From positions 2,170,001 to 2,234,000 of the forward strand of contig NZ_CP040748.1 of the NCBI RefSeq assembly GCF_006007965.1: a DNA stretch of 64,000 nucleotides. The letters are read 5' to 3'. The position numbers were made by a program, and so were the translations under genes. Position 1 is the stretch's first letter; every line of letters starts with the position of its first letter. This stretch comes from Nocardioides jishulii (GTDB lineage: Bacteria > Actinomycetota > Actinomycetes > Propionibacteriales > Nocardioidaceae). Below, one piece after another: positions 35,449 to 42,139 of this stretch. Below the pieces are notes generated by a model. That model saw only the letters and a list, made by a program, of their open reading frames with translations, searched no databases and was not told the origin of the DNA.

Positions 35449-36344
35449 GCCGCACCCCGGGCCAGCACGAGGGCGACGAGCTGGGCCTTGCGCGGCGAGG
35501 GCACCCGCACCCGTCGGGTCCGGATCGAGGCCGGCGGCGTACGACGCAGGCGTGCGGCGAGCTCACCGAAGAGCGCGTGCGCTGCCCGCACTGCGCGACG
35601 GCTGCTGGCGGGCAGGTGCACGATGGCGCCTGCGGCGACGGCCAGGTCGGCGTCGATGTCGTCGAGCAGCCGGTCACGGGTGGCGGCGTCGAAGTGGTCG
35701 ACGTCGAGGCCCGGGAAGTAGCTGCGGCCGAGGTGGTCGTGGTCGGCGGCCAGGTCGCGCAGGAAGTTGATCTTCTGGAAGGCCGCTCCCAGGCGCATGG
35801 CCCCGTGGCGCAGACGCTGGTACTGCGCCTGGGCGTCCGGCACCTCGAGCAGGAACGCGCGCAGGCACATCAGCCCGATCACCTCTGCGGAGCCGTGCAC
35901 GTAGGCGGCGAAGCTGGCCTCGTCGTGCTCGACCCACTCGAGGTCCATCCGCATGGAGGCGAAGAAGGGGTCGATGAGCTCGGTGTCGATGCCGCAGGTG
36001 CGCGCCGTGCGGGCGAAGGCGTGGACCACGAGGTTGGCGCTGTGTCCAGTGGCCAGGGCCCGGCCCACCTCGGTGTGCAGCTCCGTGAGCAGCGCATCGC
36101 GACCGGCCACGTCGCCGTCGGGGCGGGGCGCGTCGACGATCTCGTCGGCGACTCGGACGAGGGCGTAGACGTTGCGCACGTGCGTACGCACCGGTGGCGC
36201 CAGCAGGCGCGAGGCCAGGCCGAACGAGGTCGAGTAGCGGCGGATCACCAGGTCGGCCGCGGCTTCGGCGACCTCGTCGTAGAGCTCGTGCGGCGGTGGC
36301 GCGGGGCGGCCGCGGCGCACCGCCATCTTCTCCGCGAGGCTCAT
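35445..36344 (-). CDS. crtB: Phytoene synthase CrtB (copy 2)
   Basis: A 299-residue head-to-head prenyl synthase making phytoene. Both Asp-containing helices are present: VRVADEIVDAPR and LRDLAADHDHLGRSYFP, with FFASMRMDLEW and GSAEVIGLMCLRAF between. Operon position is third: crtE stop and crtI start both overlap it by 4 bp. Very similar to the partial CrtB at 1-553. Confidence 0.95.
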   Translation of the reverse strand: MSLAEKMAVRRGRPAPPPHELYDEVAEAAADLVIRRYSTSFGLASRLLAPPVRTHVRNVYALVRVADEIVDAPRPDGDVAGRDALLTELHTEVGRALATGHSANLVVHAFARTARTCGIDTELIDPFFASMRMDLEWVEHDEASFAAYVHGSAEVIGLMCLRAFLLEVPDAQAQYQRLRHGAMRLGAAFQKINFLRDLAADHDHLGRSYFPGLDVDHFDAATRDRLLDDIDADLAVAAGAIVHLPASSRRAVRAAHALFGELAARLRRTPPASIRTRRVRVPSPRKAQLVALVLARGAA

Positions 36345-37417
36345 GCAACACCCACCGTGGCTGCCTCCAGGGGCTCATCGGCGGGGGCCGGGGGCACGGT
36401 GGCTCCCGCGATGTCCCAGGTGGAGGTCAACGTGTCGACGATCGGGGCGGTCAGGTCGAGGGCCTCGGCGTGCCAACGGGCGATCCTCACGTGGCGGCCC
36501 ATGAGCGTCTCCACGTGGTCGAAGGAGCCCGCCTCCATCAGCGCCCGGCGGATCTCGTCGGCCTCCTCGCGGGTGAGGTCGGGGTTGCCCAGGTGGGGCT
36601 CGACGCGCCACCAGTGCGAGGACGCGGCGGCGTGGACGACGAGGGGGGTGCGCTTGCCCTCGCGCAGGTCGCCGTCGGGGTCCTTGCCCACGATCGCGGG
36701 GTCACCGAAGGTGCCGAGGAGGTCGTCGCGCAGCTGGAAGGCGATGCCGAGCGAACGCCCCACGTCGGACACCTTCTCGAGGACGTCCTCGGGTGCGCCG
36801 GCGAGGATCGCGGCGGCCTTCATCGGCAGGACGAAGGAGTACGCAGCGGTCTTGAGCTCGGCGACAGCGATGGCGTCGTCCATCGTCGGGGCGGCGCCTC
36901 CGATGGCGAGCCGCACGTCGGAGAGCTCACCGACCGCGGAGTCGTGGAGCGTGGAGTCGAGCAGGTCGAGGAGGGCCGTGGTGACCTCCTGCGGGGCACC
37001 GCAGGTGGCGATGCCACGCACCGCGGCAGCCAGGGCGAGGTCACCGGTGAGGATGGCCCCGGCGCGGGCGTACACGGCGGAGTCTGACGTGGTCGAACCG
37101 CGGAACCAGCCGGGGATGCTGGTGTGACCGCGACGCTCGTCGTCGTTGTCGATGACGTCGTCGTGGATCACGAAGGCCGTGTGCAGGAGCTCGATGGCGG
37201 CAGCGACGCGCTCGCGCACAGTCCTGTCGACGGCCGGGGCGTCGGCCCAGCGGCCGCTCAGCTGGTCGTAGGTCGCGGCGAAGAGCCACGGGCGGAAACG
37301 CTTGCCTCCCTCGGTGCCCATGCGCAGGGCGATGCCCAGCATGGAGCGGTCGAGCGGGAGGCCGCCCAACCCGGGCGTCGGGGTCACCAGCGTGTCGATC
37401 TGTGCCTGCAGCGTCAT
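36341..37417 (-). CDS. crtE: Geranylgeranyl diphosphate synthase CrtE-type polyprenyl synthetase
   Basis: Chain elongation of C5 units to geranylgeranyl diphosphate. The 358-residue all-helical enzyme has the first Asp-rich motif HDDVIDND (about residues 84-91), GGKRFRPWL upstream, and the second motif LRDDLLGTFGD (about 229-239). ATG 37417 overlaps the idi stop. It provides the substrate for CrtB in the same operon. Confidence 0.93.
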   Translation of the reverse strand: MTLQAQIDTLVTPTPGLGGLPLDRSMLGIALRMGTEGGKRFRPWLFAATYDQLSGRWADAPAVDRTVRERVAAAIELLHTAFVIHDDVIDNDDERRGHTSIPGWFRGSTTSDSAVYARAGAILTGDLALAAAVRGIATCGAPQEVTTALLDLLDSTLHDSAVGELSDVRLAIGGAAPTMDDAIAVAELKTAAYSFVLPMKAAAILAGAPEDVLEKVSDVGRSLGIAFQLRDDLLGTFGDPAIVGKDPDGDLREGKRTPLVVHAAASSHWWRVEPHLGNPDLTREEADEIRRALMEAGSFDHVETLMGRHVRIARWHAEALDLTAPIVDTLTSTWDIAGATVPPAPADEPLEAATVGVA

Positions 37418-38058
37418 GACGCAACTCCTCGGTCGTCGGTGGCGTGGTCCCGGATGAGGTCCCAGGCTCGGTGGTCAAGCTGTGCGGCCTGCTCCCGCAG
37501 CCACGGACTGAGGGCCCACGGTGCGGCGGCGAGAGCGGCTCGCAGTTCGTCGATTTCCACCCACCGGTGCTCCGCGACCTCGGAGGGATCGGGAGCCAGT
37601 GCTGCGGTGGTCCGTGCGAGGTGCACGGGGCAGAACTCGTTCTCCACCGTGCCGTTGGCGTCGACGGCGCGGTAGGAGAAGTCGGGAAGCAAAGGGGTCA
37701 CGGCTTCGACCTCGACCCCGAGCTCGTGGAGACCACCGCGCGTGACGGCGCTCCCCATCGTCTCCCCCGGGCGCGGGTGGCCGCAGAACGAGTTGGTCCA
37801 CACGCCGGGCCACGACCGCTTGGTCAGCGCGCGGCGAGTGAGGAGGAAACGGCCGTCCGGGCCCAGGAGCCAACAGGAGTAGGCGAGGTGCAGGGGCGTG
37901 TCGCGGCCGTGGACGCCCTCGCGGGGCGCGGTCCCGATCGGGCGGCGGGCCCCGTCGAGGAGGACCACGAGGTCAGCCCGGCCCTCCGCCGACGAGGCCA
38001 GCCGAGACGCCGTGTCGACGCTCCGCACGTGGTCAGCAGCACGTGGGCTCATCAGCAT
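37414..38058 (-). CDS. idi: Isopentenyl-diphosphate delta-isomerase type I (copy 2)
   Basis: 214 residues with TNSFCGHPRPGE and TVENEFCPVH active-site blocks; first gene of the CarH-type-controlled crt operon. Codons for the start region contain ATG at 38058 and a second in-frame ATG at 38052. The promoter lies at 38111-38140. It is the paralogue of the gene at 567-1187 (shared RRALTKRSWPGVWTNSFCG block). Confidence 0.94.
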   Translation of the reverse strand: MLMSPRAADHVRSVDTASRLASSAEGRADLVVLLDGARRPIGTAPREGVHGRDTPLHLAYSCWLLGPDGRFLLTRRALTKRSWPGVWTNSFCGHPRPGETMGSAVTRGGLHELGVEVEAVTPLLPDFSYRAVDANGTVENEFCPVHLARTTAALAPDPSEVAEHRWVEIDELRAALAAAPWALSPWLREQAAQLDHRAWDLIRDHATDDRGVAS

Positions 38059-38110
38059 CTCGACTCCTCAGTTGGCGTTCATTCGCGGCCGTTGCCGCCT
38101 CACACTGAGG

Positions 38111-38140
38111 ATGCTAGATTGTGTGTCGAAGGTCTGTCAA
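38111..38140 (-). promoter_or_regulatory. Promoter of the idi-crtEBI-prenyltransferase operon
   Basis: On the minus strand a perfect -35 TTGACA (38135-38140) and -10 TAGCAT (38111-38116) are separated by 18 bp, about 50 bp upstream of the idi start. The -35 box straddles the first two of four 11-bp direct repeats, so a protein bound there would block RNA polymerase. Confidence 0.7.
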
Positions 38141-38168
38141 AGGTTTGACCAAGGTTTGAACAAGGTTT
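38125..38168. promoter_or_regulatory. CarH/LitR-type operator: four tandem 11-bp direct repeats
   Basis: Four exactly phased 11-mers: 38125 GTCGAAGGTCT, 38136 GTCAAAGGTTT, 38147 GACCAAGGTTT, 38158 GAACAAGGTTT. AAGGT recurs every 11 bp. Known CarH tetramers bind in-register 11-bp direct repeats overlapping a -35 box; here the array overlaps the crt -35 and lies 56 bp upstream of the CarH-like gene start. Confidence 0.75.
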
Positions 38169-38171
38169 CTC

Positions 38172-38187
38172 CGGGACATCTGTCCCG
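38172..38187. promoter_or_regulatory. 16-bp palindrome in the carH-like leader
   Basis: CGGGACA-TC-TGTCCCG, a perfect 7-bp inverted repeat directly after the direct-repeat array and 37 bp before the regulator start. It could be a second operator or an RNA hairpin. Confidence 0.4.
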
Positions 38188-38223
38188 AATCACTCTCGTC
38201 CCCACGGAGAGGCTCCCGCCCCG

Positions 38224-39099
38224 TTGTTCACGATCAAGCACGCCGCCCGCGCGGTCGGAGTGTCCGAGGCGACGCTCCGCGCTTGGGAGCGTCGTTACGG
38301 CATCGGCTCGCCCCTGCGCAGCCAAGCCGGTTACCGGCTCTACGACGACGCCGCGGTCCGGGCCCTCGAGACCATGAAGCACCTCGTCGACGAGGGCTGG
38401 CCGGTCAAGTCCGCCGCCGAGGAGACCCTGCGACGCCTCGCCCGCGACGAGGCGGACGACGCGGCTCCGCAGCACTTCTCCCCCGAGGAGTACGGCGACC
38501 TCGATGCGCTCGTCCCGCTGGCCAGGTCCTACGACGCCCCCGGCCTTGACGACCTGCTCGACGAGCGCTTCGCGAGCGCCTCGTTCGAGAGCGTCGTGGA
38601 CGACTGGCTCCTGCCGGCACTCGGCCGACTGGGCGCCGCCTGGGAGGCGGGCGAGGTGAGCGTCGCCGGGGAGCACCTGGTCTCCCACGGCGTGACCCGG
38701 CGACTGTCGGTGGCCTACGAGGCAGCCGGCGACGCCCCGTTCGGCGCACAGGTCGCCATCGGCCTCCCGCCCGGGGCGCGCCACGACCTCGGCCTGCTCT
38801 GCTTCGCGACCGCCGCCCGTCGTGTCGGGCTCGCTCCGCGCTACCTGGGCAACGACGTGCCGACGGAGGACTGGATGCGGGCCATCTCCCCCGCCGGCGT
38901 GCGTGCCGTGGTGCTCTCCGCGCCGCTGCGCGAGGACCTGGAGGCTCTTCAAGCCGTGGTCGATGCCGTACGCCTGACCCGTCCCGACGTGCTGGTCGCC
39001 GTCGGCGGGGCGCACCAGGGCGACGCCCCGGCGTACTGCCTGCGCCTGGGGCACCGGATCGGCGACGCAGCGCAGGAGCTGGCCGTACGCCTGACCTGA
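38224..39099 (+). CDS. CarH/LitR-like MerR-family regulator with B12-binding photoreceptor domain
   Basis: 291 residues. A MerR winged helix at 1-70 (FTIKHAARAVGVSEATLRAWERRYG), a helical cap at about 90-165 containing W140-x9-E150-H151, the hallmark cap motif of CarH, and a Rossmann-like B12 domain at about 172-290 with His187 as probable lower axial ligand (ARHDLG; the usual Glu/Asp two residues before His is Ala185). CarH proteins bind adenosylcobalamin, tetramerise and repress carotenoid genes in the dark; light breaks the Co-C bond and releases DNA. Divergent from the crt operon. The start is TTG 38224, with GGAGAGG somewhat far upstream. Confidence 0.88.
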   Translation: MFTIKHAARAVGVSEATLRAWERRYGIGSPLRSQAGYRLYDDAAVRALETMKHLVDEGWPVKSAAEETLRRLARDEADDAAPQHFSPEEYGDLDALVPLARSYDAPGLDDLLDERFASASFESVVDDWLLPALGRLGAAWEAGEVSVAGEHLVSHGVTRRLSVAYEAAGDAPFGAQVAIGLPPGARHDLGLLCFATAARRVGLAPRYLGNDVPTEDWMRAISPAGVRAVVLSAPLREDLEALQAVVDAVRLTRPDVLVAVGGAHQGDAPAYCLRLGHRIGDAAQELAVRLT

Positions 39100-39145
39100 T
39101 GCCGCCGTTCGCGGGCAGCGGCCCGGCGGGCATAGACTCCCCCAC

Positions 39146-39538
39146 GCGAACGGGCCGGCCGGGCGATCGCGTCATCCGAGGGAGACCGAGGATGCCGAGG
39201 AAAGTCCGGGCTCCACAGGGCAGGGTGGTGGGTAACACCCACCCGGGGTGACCCGCGGGACAGTGCCACAGAGAACAGACCGCCGCTCCTCGGAGCGGTA
39301 AGGGTGAAACGGTGGTGCAAGAGACCACCAGTGATCCAGGCGACTGGAGCAGCTAGGTAAACCCCACCCGGAGCAAGGTCAAGAAGCCACTCGCTCGCGA
39401 GTGGTGCGTGTACGTCCGAGGGCTGCCCGCCCGAGTACACGGGTAGACCGCAGGAGGCGTCAGGCAACTGGCGTCGTAGATGGATGGTCGCCCCCACGCA
39501 AGTGGGACAGAACCCGGCTTACAGGCCGGCCCGTTCGC
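39146..39538 (+). ncRNA. rnpB: RNase P RNA, bacterial type A
   Basis: Conserved elements in order: P1 5' strand GCGAACGGGCCGGCC (39146), GAGGAAAGTCCGGGCTCC (39197-39214), GGGTGAAACGGTGGTGCAAG, AGGTAAACCCC, AGATGGATGG and ACAGAACCCGGCTTAC, closed by the P1 3' strand GGCCGGCCCGTTCGC ending at 39538. It processes tRNA 5' ends. A CATAGACT -10-like element at 39131-39138 fits its promoter. The 3' end forms the left attachment repeat of the island. Confidence 0.97.
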
Positions 39539-39546
39539 TTCACCCC
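39513..39546 (+). repeat. attL: rnpB 3'-end repeat, left copy
   Basis: 34 bp starting CCCGGCTTACAGGCC and ending TTCGCTTCACCCC, identical to 41929-41962. It includes the P1 3' strand of RNase P RNA. Confidence 0.85.
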
Positions 39547-39577
39547 CTCTGACCTGTGGAAACGCTTTTCAGAGGGG
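39544..39577 (+). terminator. Possible rnpB terminator
   Basis: CCCCTCTG and CAGAGGGG form a perfect 8-bp stem around an 18-nt loop immediately after rnpB; the sequence is element-derived beyond 39546. Confidence 0.5.
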
Positions 39578-39578
39578 C

Positions 39579-39612
39579 TTACTGTGCCCATACTGTGCCC
39601 ACGATTTTCACT
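39579..39612 (+). repeat. Arm-type repeat, left end of island
   Basis: 34 bp containing two tandem ACTGTGCCCA units followed by CGATTTTCACT, 31/34 identical to 41800-41833. Position 66 bp inside attL fits an integrase arm-binding site. Confidence 0.6.
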
Positions 39613-39726
39613 TTCGCCCGCCGCTGAGGGTTATGAACGATCGTCGGTAGGACGTCCTGCGCCGTCGTAGACGTCGAGGGAGCGCATCTCGGACACTGAA
39701 GCAGCCGATCATGAGACCATCACGGA

Positions 39727-39987
39727 GTGATCAGACTCGCCCCGGTGCGCAACGCTGCGGAGAGGGCGATCCGTGACGCCGGGCTGACCGGCTTCCTCTT
39801 GCTCGCGAGCGGCTTCGTGATTTTCCTCGTCGGGGCGATGTCGACCGACACCTGGCCTCTCATCGCTGGGGGCTTCGTGACCCTCCTCGGCGTACTAACC
39901 CTATTGCCCGTTCTCATCGCACAAGGGATTCGCCTGGAGCAGGCTCGCCGCGACACGGAGCGACAAGGAAGCACTCACGACGCCTAG
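39727..39987 (+). CDS. Small two-helix membrane protein, island cargo
   Basis: 86 residues from GTG 39727. Hydrophobic helices at about 20-39 and 43-66 (FLLLASGFVIFLVG; LIAGGFVTLLGVLTLLPVLIA) are followed by a charged tail RLEQARRDTERQ. Family not recognised. The ribosome site is weak. It converges with a gene fragment on the other strand (4-bp overlap). Confidence 0.5.
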   Translation: MIRLAPVRNAAERAIRDAGLTGFLLLASGFVIFLVGAMSTDTWPLIAGGFVTLLGVLTLLPVLIAQGIRLEQARRDTERQGSTHDA

Positions 39988-40172
39988 CGCCCTCTGTCCC
40001 AGTAATGCGTGAAGGAGCGCAGGACCTGAACCCGGGTCGCGTCGTCCAGGACGCCAGCGAAGGGGGTGTTCTGACGCAGCTCACACGCTTCCGGCGTGGG
40101 CGAGAGGAGAGTGTCGAGCACGGCAGCCAATTCCTCGTCGAGGGTCCGCTCCCAAGTCCAAGTCTTCCCTGC
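39984..40172 (-). pseudogene. C-terminal gene fragment, unidentified
   Basis: An open 62-codon stretch without a start (stop codon immediately upstream) reading TWTWERTLDEELAAVLDTLL and NTPFAGVLDDATRVQVLRSF to HYWDRGR. The composition looks protein-coding, like the tail of a helical protein, but I cannot name the family. The stretch from about 40180 to 40336 holds no gene, only a TTGACA at 40281-40286 that may be a promoter for the next gene. Confidence 0.35.
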
Positions 40173-40336
40173 TCAGAGGGCACTTCGGTGTTTCTACGCC
40201 CCGATCACGCCGCCGTGTCGTGAACGACCCGGGTTAAGTTTTGCCGAGGGTCGTTGACGCTATTCGATCGAGGGTCGTAGTTTGACAGTTGTTTGTTCAG
40301 TTCCGAGATAGCCGTCTGAAGTTGAGGATATCTTCC

Positions 40337-40778
40337 ATGCATCCGATGGTCCGTCGAGCAGCCTTGCCTGGTGCCATGACCCTGGGTTTTGTTATGGGAG
40401 TGTTCGGGGGCGCACATGCGGTCACCGTATCTTCGGGATTTACTACATACTCATAGGGTGGAAACACCTACACTAATATTGCAGCCCTGAGGAACGACTC
40501 AGGGGCAGACTGGAACGGAAGCACCTTCCTGTGGAAGGACACGGGTGGCAATGCTGGGGCCGGCCGTCTCGGTGCCCGCGTACGCATATATTGGGACTCG
40601 GGCACACTTTGCCCAGATCTCCGTCTGGCGCTACAACGGGAGCGCCATGAGTGATTTCTCGAATAAGATGGTTACCAATTGCGGAGGTTACATATATTCG
40701 CACGGTCGAACGGCAGTGTGGGTGAACGATCAATATAAACTCACGGGAACAAAGCGTACCGTCAATCTTTCGAATTGA
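40337..40778 (+). pseudogene. Secreted small-protein gene with nonsense codon and +1 frameshift
   Basis: ATG 40337 (GAGG 9 nt upstream) encodes a Sec signal ending GGAHAVTVSSG, then TAG at 40454-40456. Reading on in the same frame gives GGNTYTNIAALRNDSGADW and SGTLC; the frame then shifts at 40612-40614 (CCC, one C too many) to QISVWRYNGSAMSDFSNKM and the C-terminus at 40778. The architecture (short secreted protein with two conserved Cys near LC and NCGG) resembles small actinobacterial secreted proteins of unknown function. AT-richer than its surroundings. Confidence 0.6.
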
Positions 40779-40785
40779 GGCCGAA

Positions 40786-41272
40786 ATGAGGCTATCTTCA
40801 ACGGGCTCAAGAGTTGCCGCCGCGACCTTTCTAGTTGCTGCCTGCGCCGCATCCGGTTACGTGCTGGGGAGGTCAGTTGCCCCTGACGCGGCATTGGCCG
40901 ATTCCCGTAGCGCAGCCGAGTGCGTGCGCGTCGACCCGAAGCCTGAAACACCTTGGGCGACCAAGGATTTCCCTGTGAACGAGTGGGGCATGACGTACGG
41001 GTCCGACAGCGAAGCAAGCTCGCCAAGCGAGATGCCTGATCTCATTGCCGTGGTGTCCGATGACGGGCTAGGGGGCTTCCTTTTGAAGGCCGACCTTCTC
41101 GCGTTCGAACCTTCGAAATTCTCCTCCCCCGGAACAGGCTCTCGCGTGGCAGGATTCAGTCTTGTCGGACGGCCCGCCTGAGTTGACCGTCTACGACAAA
41201 TCCGGTCGCAGGCAGATAGGGACGTTCACCCTAGCCTTGGGCGAAACGAGCGAGGGTGGCGCCAAGCCCTAG
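40786..41272 (+). pseudogene. Secreted/membrane-anchored protein gene with +1 frameshift
   Basis: ATG 40786, 7 bp after the preceding gene. The first frame has a hydrophobic N-terminus, then GMTYGSDSEASSPSEMPDLI and GGFLLKADLLAFEP. The expected C-terminus (PEQALAWQDS, ELTVYDKSGRRQIGTFTL) lies in the next frame. The break is at 41126-41130, a CCCCC run with one C too many; correction gives 161 residues. The pattern matches actinobacterial secreted proteins of unknown function ending in a 'VYD-G-IGTF' strand. In the raw sequence translation stops at 41181. Confidence 0.6.
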
Positions 41273-41601
41273 CCCCGGTGATTCATGAGGGTCGTGCCGC
41301 GTCGATCTCGGCATCCTCGGCTCCGCCGAGTTCGTGAGAACTGACCTCGGACATGCCGCAGGGCCGGCTGGCACTGCCGGACTGCGGTTCTCCGCGTCGT
41401 GTCTGTCGTGGGCGGACGGGCCGGATCAGGCGGGTTGTGGGACCGCGGCGATGTTGGCGAAGACCTCCACGACCGCGGCCGCCCAGGGCCACCTGACTCG
41501 TGCCACTTCTTGCTGATTCAGTGATCGGGCTGGTGTTTGTGCTGGTCAGCAGGTTGCGGGGGCGTGATTGACACACCCCGCTGGGCGGTAGCGTCGCTTT
41601 C
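41273..41601. other. Gene-poor stretch of the island
   Basis: No convincing gene. Several overlapping open frames exist on both strands but lack ribosome sites and family resemblance. TTGACA at 41568-41573 with TAGCGT at 41589-41594 (15-bp gap) may be the promoter of the following transposase remnant. Confidence 0.4.
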
Positions 41602-41793
41602 GTGCGGAAGGTTCCGGGGCGGTCGGGGTCGACGAAGATGCAGATCGCCGAGCGTCCTGATGGCCGTGATCTCGTCCTCGAGCACCTACGCGGATCAGCA
41701 CTCGGGGTCCGCAACCTGACCAACTACATCGCCAGATCATTGCTCGAGACCGGCGGATTCAGACCCCGGCTCCTACACCCTCGAATGGGATGA
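41602..41793 (+). pseudogene. IS1634-like transposase N-terminal remnant
   Basis: GTG 41602 opens a frame reading VRKVPGRSGSTKMQIAERPD then GRDLVLEHLRGSA, which resembles the start of IS1634-group transposases (VRKV--GSGA-AVQI--R-GR--VEH-GSAH). The resemblance ends after about 38 residues and the frame stops at 41793; the catalytic domain is missing. Inferred to be debris of an insertion into the island. Confidence 0.5.
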
Positions 41794-41799
41794 GCCGGT

Positions 41800-41833
41800 T
41801 TACTGTGCCCAAATTGTGCCCGCGATTTTCACT
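41800..41833 (+). repeat. Arm-type repeat, right end of island
   Basis: Differs from 39579-39612 at three of 34 positions, same orientation; begins 129 bp before attR. The 95 bp from 41834 to 41928 hold no gene. Confidence 0.6.
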
Positions 41834-41928
41834 CGGCACAGCCGACGACCAACAACGAAATCACGTTCCCGCAGGTCAGACGGCATATGCCACTGGCGGC
41901 CATCGATGACTTTCACGCGAGGGGTCTC

Positions 41929-41962
41929 CCCGGCTTACAGGCCGGCCCGTTCGCTTCACCCC
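41929..41962 (+). repeat. attR: rnpB 3'-end repeat, right copy
   Basis: Perfect 34-bp copy of 39513-39546. Here it is not attached to an RNase P RNA gene, marking the right boundary of the integrated element. Confidence 0.85.
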
Positions 41963-42072
41963 GCTGGGGCGGTCGCCACCTCCGACTGCCCCATCCGGTC
42001 GAGGAGCTCGCGGGCGAGCGCATCGTGCATGCCGGTGACCGTCAGGATCTGACGCGTCGCGTCCGTGCCCAA
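41956..42072 (-). CDS. Short ORF or 3' remnant abutting attR
   Basis: A GC-rich frame reading GTDATRQILTVTGMHDALAR then ELLDRMGQSEVATAPAG, with a possible TTG start at 42072 (38 residues) behind AAGGG. Its TGA lies inside attR, so before integration it would have ended within the rnpB tail. Either a small real gene or the remnant of one; not recognised. Confidence 0.3.
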   Translation of the reverse strand: MGTDATRQILTVTGMHDALARELLDRMGQSEVATAPAG

Positions 42073-42139
42073 TGACCCTTGACCGCGACACCATTCACCG
42101 TAGGGTCAGTGCGTCACTCGCCGTCGCAGGAAGGCCAGA

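Larger units (their letters stand above)
39513..41962. mobile_element. Decayed 2.4-kb integrative element in the 3' end of rnpB
   Basis: Bounded by 34-bp perfect direct repeats of the rnpB 3' end (39513-39546 and 41929-41962), with 34-bp arm-like repeats (31/34 identical) just inside each end. The interior is visibly lower in GC, especially 40200-40800, and holds a small membrane protein, fragments of secreted-protein genes and a transposase remnant. No integrase or excisionase gene remains. The left copy keeps rnpB intact, as is usual for tyrosine-recombinase elements. Confidence 0.8.

Noticed and set aside
39914..40183. 89-codon minus-strand frame in the island
   Set aside because: Another minus-strand frame (39984-40172) has far more protein-like composition; this one is a shadow.
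39547..41928. Integrase gene of the rnpB island
   Set aside because: Looked on both strands for a tyrosine-recombinase R-H-R-Y pattern or serine-recombinase start and saw none; only small cargo and a transposase fragment remain.
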